A stretch of 64,000 bases of DNA from Filobasidium wieringae (Eukaryota > Basidiomycota > Tremellomycetes > Filobasidiales > Filobasidiaceae): NCBI GenBank assembly GCA_001600055.1, contig BCIV01000002.1, forward strand, positions 1,377,568-1,441,567, given 5' to 3'. This document shows positions 56,567 through 64,000 of the stretch, one piece after another (position 1 is the first letter of the stretch; every line of letters starts with the position of its first letter). Below the pieces are notes generated by a model, which did no database searches, was not told the DNA's origin, and saw nothing but the letters and a program-made list of their open reading frames with translations. The position numbers and the translations under genes are program-made.

Positions 56567-57721
56567 TTAGATGGCCAGCTTGTCGTAGCTTGAAAGTTCG
56601 ATTGGAGGATGATCGGGCTCCTCGATGGGCGATTCAGTCCTTGCGATCAAGTTGATGAGCAGCAAAAGCATCAACGCTGCTACCCATTCAACGGCGATTT
56701 GTAAAATCCAAAATGCAGTCTTGCTTCTAACGAACGCTTGAGCATTGTGTGTCTCGCCATTAACCTATTTAACCGGAGAACACTCGGTCATTACCAGATG
56801 CGGAAAATCGAACCGCTCGACTTACAATACGGTACACAGCGACAATCATCAGCGACAAAAGGTAGGTCATACTGAGTGCGTTGACTCCCCAGCTCGATGC
56901 CCATCTTCGAGTCAACAAAGCGTAGACGTTGAGCAAGATTATGGAAGCGATCACGACTATGAGAATTGGCGGTCAATTCAGTGATTTCCTTGTACGAACT
57001 GGGCTGAACCAAGTGAACTCACCTAAACTCAATATGTAACTGATCTTCCTGCAGATAGTCACAGTTCTCATGGTGTCAGGGTTATTGAGAGCTTTGGCTA
57101 TCAGGGCTCCCGCCGCTGCGCCGGTTCCGATGGCTGCAAACAGCAAACCTTTGAGAACTCTGCAAACGTAGATCGTGTGAGTTGCGAAGACGAGATCTTG
57201 CGCATCATCCAGTCTTACATAGTGGAAAGAGTCAACAAACGAGGATGCTTCTGTCCCGTATACTTTCGAACTTCTTGACGTTTCCAAAGGGAGATAGCTG
57301 GGTCCAACAGGAAGATGAATCCGACGAGAACGGCGACGAGATCCGCGACTGCATGAACTTGATGGAATCAGTCCCATCTTTGGCCGTCAAGAAAGTAGTC
57401 TAGTACTGACTGAGAAGCCCTTCGGTCAGTCCATGTTCGATACAAACCAGACGAATAACAAAGAATGCCACTCGAGCGACGAAAAAGAGCGTGGGCCGAA
57501 TCATGAAGACTCGCCCGAGCGTGTTCCTTGACCATGTGAAGAGCAAGAAAGCCGACGTGAACACGTACTAAGCGGGAAGGTCAGCGTTAGCGGTGCACAT
57601 CATGATTTCATCACCATCAGATGCTAACCAGGATCAGAAAAACAATTGTCGGTACGAGGTCTTGATGATCTGGAATTCCTCCAGGAAGGTTCATTGATGC
57701 GACAGCGCTGGGGACAGACAT
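56567..57721 (-). CDS. Multi-pass membrane protein of unknown function (fungal DUF7702-like)
   Basis: Six or seven hydrophobic helices over about six exons. The start MSVPSAVASMNLPGGIPDHQ at 57721 precedes LVPTIVFLILVYVFTSAFLL; then FMIRPTLFFVARVAFFVIRL, ADLVAVLVGFIFLLDPAISL, GLLFAAIGTGAAAGALIAKAL, VVIASIILLNVYALLT, NALSMTYLLSLMIVAVYRIV, and an FWILQIAVEWVAALMLLLIN helix. A short cytosolic tail ends LSSYDKLAI. The helix layout and the WxxQxxxEW element near the end resemble fungal integral membrane proteins of the DUF7702 type. The match is by general pattern, not certain. Two 27-28 bp direct repeats lie upstream. Confidence 0.65.
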
Positions 57722-58454
57722 AGTTTTGATATCTAAGTGTGATGCGTTGATGCTATACAAGAAGTGTCATCGGATTAGACTTCAAGGGTCGCTGAAGTGG
57801 ATACCTTATAAGTACAATGGACGTTCCCAGGTCCCTCCGCTTGCCAACCTTAGGTAGCTGAAATAGCTGAAACGCGAGTGACGCCGGTAGCGAGCGGTAC
57901 CGGGAGGCAAGTCGGTACCGGATCTATTTCCGGAACGGACGGTACCGGATCTATTCCGGGAACGGACTGTACCACGTGTCATATACAAACTCTTGACAAC
58001 CCATATCGGACATATGAGTGAAGTTGTAAGTTGTTGTATGCTGATCCTGTCGAACTAAACGGGTGGCACTACTATAGCCTGGACTACCACATAGCGGGGC
58101 CACGCTGTAGCTCGCCACTCCCCCACCTTACGTATGTACCGACCCTATGTATGATCATTCGCTATACATCTGTATTGCAAACTAACCCTAACCCTGAACT
58201 CATCTTGACAACGTAGTCCTAACACTGTACTTTGCTACATTCTAATTCCTAAGCTGAATCGCGCTAGCTCATTCCCATAGCATATCTGCCGGAGTACTAG
58301 GATCTCCCGGATCTGCGACGAATACACGGCGATATATCACTCTTGGATAACCCTTGTAGATAAACAGTCTCTATTTTACCACATAACATTGCAACTCCCA
58401 AGCTTTGCTGTTATCCTACCCCTGTAACATGGTCTTACGTATTGTTTGACACAA
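57722..58454. other. Intergenic region
   Basis: 733 bp between the start of the membrane-protein gene and the 3' end of the next reverse gene. It holds the direct repeats at 57914-57968 and a short CTAACCCTAACCCT run at 58182-58195. No gene. Confidence 0.6.
57914..57968. repeat. Two 27-28 bp direct repeats with GGTACC and CCGG cores
   Basis: Adjacent copies at 57914-57940 and 57941-57968, both running GGTACCGGATCTATT ... AACGGAC and differing by one-base shifts. They lie about 190-250 bp upstream of the membrane-protein start; a partial GGTACCGGGA copy precedes them. Each contains CGG/CCG triplets, so they could be tandem regulator sites. Confidence 0.7.
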
Positions 58455-61400
58455 CTACCTGATCAGGGTTTCGATGGTGCGATCCAGTGCTTCAACATCT
58501 TTGCATATATGAGGCCAAGCTATCAAAGGAGGAGTCAGCGGAAGATTTGGCCGATACGAAAGATACGAACAGCTTGTAGATTGCGAAAGCGCTTCCCGAA
58601 GCAATATGACCACCTCAAACTTTTTATTTCGAGTCCACAGGCCGCCTTGACTAAATTCAATCAGGGTTCCTTCTTCCGCGGTGGGAATGCCTGCAGTCTC
58701 TTGCGCGAGTGCAGTGAGGTTGCTATGCGGACTTGTGATCAATGTAAGTCGTCTTGTGATCGAACGAAACTCACAGCATGATAAGAGATGCGTCTGATGA
58801 CAGTCTAACGGTAAGCAATGGCCTCGCATATGCGAATGTAGGTCGCTTACTTTGGAAAAGGTTGAGCGGCAAAACCGCCTGCAATTGTCCTAGTTTAGTT
58901 TGCTTGTTCTGCGACATCGAGTGATTGAACTTACCGTAAGCAAAGGTAGGAAGCCTGCCGCTGAATGTAGCACCTGAACCTGACTCAGCTTGTGTAGATT
59001 GTTGAGCGACGATTTTGTCGACATGTCTGAGGATCCCTCGGGATCAACGATGATGGCAGCGGCGTTCTCGGACGCAAGTTGTGTCCGGCGATTCGAGATC
59101 CACTGTTCGGATCCGCTGTCAATCGTAGCTTCGGCAGTCTACCACAAAAAGACGTTACTCACCCCATGCACGATACAGGCCATGCAGGAGTAAAGGACCT
59201 GTATATTGACTGTATAGGGCGTTACATGAGATCTTCCTCTACTACTAGCACGCGCTTTCTCCTTACCTAGCGACTTAGACGAGACGATTAGAATATTAGC
59301 ACAACATACAATCAGAGACATATCGTGTGATCGCTCACGATGATCAAGCTGAGCGATTTTGATGACAAATTGCCGTAGCGTATCCAATCGATAACTTCCG
59401 CAGTGTGATCGTGAAGCGTAAGCCTGCCATCGTCCTGATCAGCCAAGCAAGATAAGCAGTCAGTTTTCGAGAGTCGTGATGGATCCACTACTGACCTCTG
59501 CTTGCCAAACCGTACCTGCAGCCTCCACCAAATTTTGCACATACCGAGGGGTATTCTGAGTGTCGATCGAGGGTTGAGCGATATGTTTGGCTATATATCG
59601 CGCCATCTTGCCACAATTGATCCACCCGTTCCGAAGATTCTAGGACAGCCTCAGCTTTACTTTGTCTGTCAGGAAACGCGAAGGTCGATTCTGCGGTAAC
59701 TTACAGTCATGAAGCGTTGCGTGCCTGAAGATGGAAGGCTACCGAAAGGGTGGGGAATCGAGATCTCAGAACGAAAGGGTGTGAAGATTTCCTCAATCAA
59801 GCTTTCCGGCCTAGTTTCGTGAAGAGAAATCAACCGACGTCAGCGCTGTACAAAGGCAAACACACTCACAGTTCGAATTTCTGGCCTGTGGTTGCAGCTG
59901 CAAATGCATCCATTATCCAACTGCGAGAGATCAGCCACATGCTGCTGCGGGAGGTCACTTGACAAGACGCCTCACGCTGCACAAACCACACGATGTCCCT
60001 CCAGTAGCTCAGAGGTCGACGACGGGATTAACCGCTTATATTTATGCAGAGTCTTGATTTGTTCAGCAACGGAGCTTTTCAGCATTGAGACTACTTCCTG
60101 AAGCGATTTGAGCGAACGGACAAAACTCAATCGCAAGGGTAATCACCTTCCATCATATCGTTTTCTACGTTTGGACCGTCGCCTTCAAGATGGCCAGCCA
60201 TCAGTTCACTGAGCAGGAGCATAATCTTGACGCCTTCTATGCTTGGTTTTCGAGCGATGGCTTGACTATCCATCAACCGCAGGGCCCGGTCTTTAAGAGC
60301 GTCGCACACAGCAGTTCGGGCGTGACCGATTTTTACCCGGTCGGTCGCAGCAATGACTGGGGACTAGGGCGGGAAGACGAGTCTGAGCAAGTTTGGCATG
60401 TCGATCTAATCGAAGATTACAGGCTCACATCAGTCTTCGAGCTTTCTGGATCTAAGTTCGAAGATTAGAACGACAGTTGAGGTAATCAGAGGGCGAAATA
60501 GTCTTACTACAGCTGTCCACGATGTAGAGGCCGCTACCAGTGTCTGCCTGTAGTACGCCTGGATGTAGACTGAAACGTGCCGCCCATGCTTCGATGGCAG
60601 CAAACGTAACCTGTTCCAACGGCGGCAAGCGGTCTGCGTCTTGACCAGCGGCATCAAACTTCCTTCGTAATAGGTCAGGATCGACGACCTGATGTAGGCA
60701 GCGTCTGAGTGCCTGACCGACATACAGATTTGATCTCGCTTACAGGATATTGAGCATGCACAACAGCCAGATAAGTATTGACCAAGCATCTCGAAAGTTC
60801 TTTACGGTCAGCCATCCTTCCCAAACAGTGAGTTTGGTCCGAGAAGCTGATAATGGTAGGACTTGGGTTATCAACCATCTTCAGACGCTTCGATCGATTC
60901 ACGCCGTTTACAGCGTTCCTATCTCCAGGAGGCGGGAGATCCAGAGTCTGATTCGACCATCTCGGCGGTGAAGTTGTGAGGTTCTCTTGACCAATCTGAT
61001 ACTTTCGTTTCGCCGAACAAGTCACTGAAAGACTAGGCAACGAATCCGGACCTGGATACGTTTGCGCAGAGGAGGATCCTGGTGTAAAGGGATCGCTTGA
61101 CGACGAGAATTGCCATGCAGGTGCAAGATCTTGGAAAGTCGAACTTGAGGTGGAAGCTTTGTCAAAAGAGGTGTCACCAGATGAATAGCGTCTAGATTCA
61201 AGTCGGGCAAGAGGCTGGGTCGGGGCTGTGTTCGTGTCGAATGGAGAACCGGGTGGAAACGGCCCTTCAATATCTGGAAAGACAACGCCAAACGCATCCC
61301 CAGACTGCGTGTTGTGGTATGAGACCAGATCGAAATTGGCCGATGACGGAAGACGGTCGTCGTCAAAGGAAGGGTTCTCGGGGTTGCCGGTCGGTCTTGA

Positions 61401-61973
61401 TACGTCAGATGAGCTGCAAACCCGTTGATCTTCGTCCGCTGCTGTATCCGAATTGAGTAGTATGGGATGTATTGAGTTTGATGGATGTGTATTAACTGGA
61501 GAGAGCCAGGATTACTGCCGATCGTATATATCGTTCAACATACCAATTTGCGCACCAGCCGGCAAAATAGTCTCCGGTTCTTCTGCCACGTTCCTGTTCA
61601 AACCTCCTTCTTCGGCAGTCTCATTGCGACTAGAAGCTTTGTGCAACTGCGTGTATAGCTTTTGGGGAATCATGAGCTTGGACAGCGTCTTGCTGCATGT
61701 TATGTTCCTTCTTGCACACCCGTCGCAAGTAACTAGTTGGATGTCGACATTGGGGTCGTTGATGGTTGACAACGAACATCTCGTTTTGCGAATCTGTGGA
61801 GTAGAAATGATGACGCTTAGAGAGAGTCTCGACTATGTAAACCTGCAACTAAACGCTGCCTACCTTGCACGCATCACATGCCGTGTTTTGTCCTGGTGGG
61901 AGAGAGGATGATCAAGCAGGTGTATGCTCTGGTTTCCTGGAAACTTACTGCGGTTCGGAGCGTTCGGTGTCAT
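58455..61973 (-). CDS. Zn2Cys6 fungal transcription factor with long zinc-cluster loop
   Basis: Nuclear regulator. The start at 61973 (MTPNAPNR) joins QNTACDACK across a short intron, then after another intron IRKTRCSLSTINDPNVDIQ leads to TCDGCARRNITCS. The zinc cluster is complete, but cysteines 3 and 4 are 16 residues apart. A Pro/Ser-rich linker follows with an LPPPGDRNAVNGVNRSKRLK stretch. The fungal-specific domain is represented by ADRKELSRCLVNTYLAVVHA, ALKDRALRLMDSQAIARKPS, GVKIMLLLSELMAGH and the last exon ALSQSTSCSYLSYR ... DRTIETLIR. About ten or more exons; those between 58.8 and 60.1 kb are only roughly placed. A perfect 22-bp palindrome sits 138 bp upstream. Confidence 0.78.
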
Positions 61974-62403
61974 CCAGTGAAAACAAGACTCTATATCGCA
62001 TCGAAGCAAGGTAGGAAGACGAAGGAGTCGGGATTTGACGTCGAACGATGTCGCATATCAAAGACATCAATTCCGTGATCCCACCGTCAAGGACCAAGAG
62101 GCCATACGATATGTCCGCGTGCACGCGGACATGACCGAATCGACCAAGCGACCAATAAATATAGATCTATAGATAATGTTGTTACAACAACGTCACCCGC
62201 TGAAAGGGAGAGAGGGTGAATGATGACTCAAGTGGAATCTAGGCTACTACATGATGATGTCTACGTCTGCAGCGAGTTATAGGTGGTGTGCGTGTACGCG
62301 TGAGAAAGCAACATTCCCACACCTCCTTAAGTCCCGATTTACCCCCTTCGTCAATATCAAAACACTAAACTATGCTCTACTTCAAATGCTAAAATGCTAA
62401 TGT
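61974..62403. promoter_or_regulatory. Upstream region of Zn2Cys6 gene
   Basis: 430 bp between the regulator start and the tandem repeat. It contains the 22-bp palindrome at 62111-62132. No gene is supported. Confidence 0.5.
62111..62132. promoter_or_regulatory. Perfect 22-bp palindrome, candidate zinc-cluster operator
   Basis: All 11 base pairs are symmetric, centred on GTGCAC; the core CCGCGTGCACGCGG holds everted CCG...CGG triplets 8 bases apart. It lies 138-159 bp upstream of the Zn2Cys6 start at 61973, a position that suits autoregulation. Confidence 0.55.
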
Positions 62404-62636
62404 CCAGCGCTATCTCCGAGGCTCTATGGATATCGAGCGTCTCGACCGTCGTTGGTTGTTGAGATAGGGCGACTTGTACAGATCTAAGGTCCAGCGCTAC
62501 CTCCAAGGTTCTTTCGAACGTCTCGGCCGTCGATGGCTGTTGAGGTAAGGCGACTGTTACAAACACGAGATCAAGATCCAATGCTATCTCCGAGGTTCCT
62601 TAGAACGTCTCGGCCGTCGATGGCTGTTGAGATAGC
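62404..62636. repeat. 87-bp tandem repeat, about 2.7 copies
   Basis: Units begin at 62404, 62491 and 62578 (CCAGCGCTA / CCAGCGCTA / CCAATGCTA), each with CTCCRAGG and a GTCTCGRCCGTCG(A/T)TGG core. The period of 87 is divisible by three, and the reverse strand reads as an imperfect 29-residue repeat (ALxQQPxTxET). It adjoins the integrase fragment. Confidence 0.85.
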
Positions 62637-62642
62637 ACAATC

Positions 62643-63872
62643 TCATCCCTCTTCGCTCTCCTTCGCAAATATTCCCCGCCAGGTTCTCAAACGATCGAAT
62701 CCCGCTCTACCTGCAGGGTCTCCGTCAGGTGTTGTCAGGACAGCGCTCGTTCTACCCATCTCCACGATTCGGTACGGGCCCGACCATTTCGATTTCAACT
62801 TGCGAGTCGACTCATGCGTGTCGTCCTTTCTAGGGTCATACACCTGGACTAATTGCCCAACATAGAAGGGTTTGAGAGGCTTTGCGTTTGGTTCCTGACA
62901 TTTCAAGACCTCCCTGTCTCTAGCGATCAGTGCGTCGAACCTCAGATCCGCAGCTTCTTGACAGAATGGTCCCGCTGGTTCGTAGAGCCTTCTATTGTCT
63001 GTTTGTCCAAACAACAGTTCCCTGGGGCAATAGCCCCCCAACGATTTAAGTCTTCGATTGTTCAGCGCTGAAACCGATAGTTGTAGACGCTCAGGCCAAA
63101 TGTCGAAAGCGCTGGCGTCGTCTAATAGCGTTTTCCCTAGGTCCATGTTGATCCGACAGATTCTCCTGAGCCTATCTAGGACCAGGTGGTTTGCGTTCTC
63201 TGCTAACCCAACGTGAGCGTAGGGCGCTGCCGGTGTGAGTGTACATTTCCCTTCAAGAGCTGCTTTGACTTGTTTTGTAACGAATTGATTGTCCACCACC
63301 AGCTCGTTCGGTAACATATACTTTTGGGACATGTCCGCCAAGGCTAGTAAGCATGACTCTGATGATGGCTCCCTCTTGAAAGCCCAAGCGAAGACGAACT
63401 TCGAGCAGGAATCCACCGCTATGAGCGCGATCCGGAATCCAGTTTCTGTTCAAGGGAGGAACAAGTAATCCATAGCCACCAGCTCAAAGGGCGCATACCT
63501 AAGAGTCTCTCTGAGCAAGGAATTTCTCAGCCGGGGGCCAAACTTCAGGCATATGTTGCAGACCTCTATCGCCGATCTCACGTCCCATCTAATGTTGGCC
63601 AAGTCGTATCCCTTTGTATGTGTCTGATGACTGTTTCTATGCCGAAATGACCAGAGTCTTCGTGACCTTTCTTCGCTAAGAGGGGTCCTTCCTTGGTGGG
63701 AACAACCTCCATCTCGTGCCCTAAGGCTTTGTTTCTCATCAGTAGCTTCCTGTCCGCTACCCAGAACAAAGAGGCTTTCTTGGTCACAATGTCGGCGTCG
63801 CTGTTTATCAACTTGGTGGTTATAGGGGGGTCCGGGGGTGGGGGTTTTTTTGGCGTCATCTAAACAAAACAT
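62643..63872 (-). mobile_element. Degenerate Ty3/gypsy retrotransposon pol fragment (integrase)
   Basis: Reverse-strand remains of an integrase. The upstream part has the His-Cys zinc-binding region (KKGHEDSGHFGIETVIRHIQ, then in another frame VCNICLKFG), followed by ELVAMDYLFLP. An in-frame TGA at 63450-63452 interrupts it; the frame then reopens into the catalytic core (DSCSKFVFAWAF, ELVVDNQFVT, NHLVLDRLRRICR) and a C-terminal part with YVGQLVQVYDPRKD and LKSKWSGPYRIVEM, ending EESEEG-like. The change of frame near 63610 and the stop mean it is inactive as read. No reverse transcriptase or RNase H is visible inside the window; the element may continue past 64000 or be truncated near 63880. 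Confidence 0.85.
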
Positions 63873-64000
63873 GTTAGGTATGTCTGGATGCGCATTTTTC
63901 TCAGCTCTCGGAATATACCAAAAGTTTTACGTAAAATCGTAAACTGACGGCGCTAGGGCCAATAAACCCCGTTTTTGAGCGCAATTTTGAAAAAAAAAAG

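Noticed and set aside
58182..58195. CTAACCCTAACCCT run as interstitial telomere repeat
   Set aside because: Only about two units, and similar short runs occur in a P450 intron near 22250; too short to claim telomeric origin.
1..64000. tRNA, rRNA and CRISPR features
   Set aside because: Looked for B-box-like GGTTCGA contexts, rRNA-like stretches and regularly spaced direct repeats; none held up, and CRISPR is not expected in a fungal genome.

Overview
The window is fungal nuclear DNA. Almost every gene is split by short GT-AG introns of about 50 to 100 bases, with CTNAC-like branch sites close to the acceptor. Three Zn2Cys6 transcription factors, secreted glycoside hydrolases, mitochondrial carriers and a Ty3-type retroelement fragment are present. 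The intron density and compact divergent and convergent gene pairs suggest a basidiomycete, probably a tremellomycete-type yeast. That placement is inference: no rRNA or other marker is present. Exon boundaries were worked out by eye from splice signals and protein-family conservation, so outer ends are firmer than some internal ones.

Left region (1-13.0 kb), a likely sugar-use neighbourhood: the 3' part of a dihydrodiol dehydrogenase-like Gfo/Idh/MocA oxidoreductase (+), a Zn2Cys6 regulator (-), a second Gfo/Idh/MocA oxidoreductase (+), a lactose-permease-like sugar transporter (+) and a secreted GH5 endoglucanase (+). Then come an intronless Baeyer-Villiger-type flavin monooxygenase (13.6 kb), an FHS-type MFS transporter (16.3 kb), a sugar porter (19.1-21.1 kb, -), and a divergent cytochrome P450 (21.7-23.7 kb).

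Middle region (24-40 kb): a histidine-phosphatase/TFC7-like protein (-), a large low-complexity protein of unknown function (+), a secreted DOMON-cytochrome b561 protein (+), a GH51 arabinofuranosidase (+), a small charged protein (-) and an allantoate-permease-type MFS transporter (-).

Organic-acid region (40.7-51.1 kb): a DIC-type dicarboxylate carrier (-) diverges from a citrate (CTP-type) carrier (+), followed by a Zn2Cys6 regulator (+), a PrpF/aconitate-isomerase-superfamily enzyme (-) and a divergent quinate-permease-like MFS transporter (+). The set of a mitochondrial tricarboxylate carrier, PrpF-family isomerase, MFS transporter and regulator recalls the itaconate cluster of Ustilago (Mtt1, Adi1, Itp1, Ria1), but without a recognisable decarboxylase. 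It is the best candidate here for an undescribed metabolic system.

Right region (51.3-64 kb): housekeeping genes (an SCI1-like nuclear protein, a KEL3/KLHDC4-like kelch protein), a multi-pass membrane protein, a third Zn2Cys6 regulator with a perfect 22-bp palindrome upstream, an 87-bp tandem repeat and a broken Ty3/gypsy integrase fragment.

Sequence-level oddities include microexons of 7, 10, 18, 21 and 23 nt, and four CGG-N11-CCG dyads in promoter regions of the two metabolic neighbourhoods.
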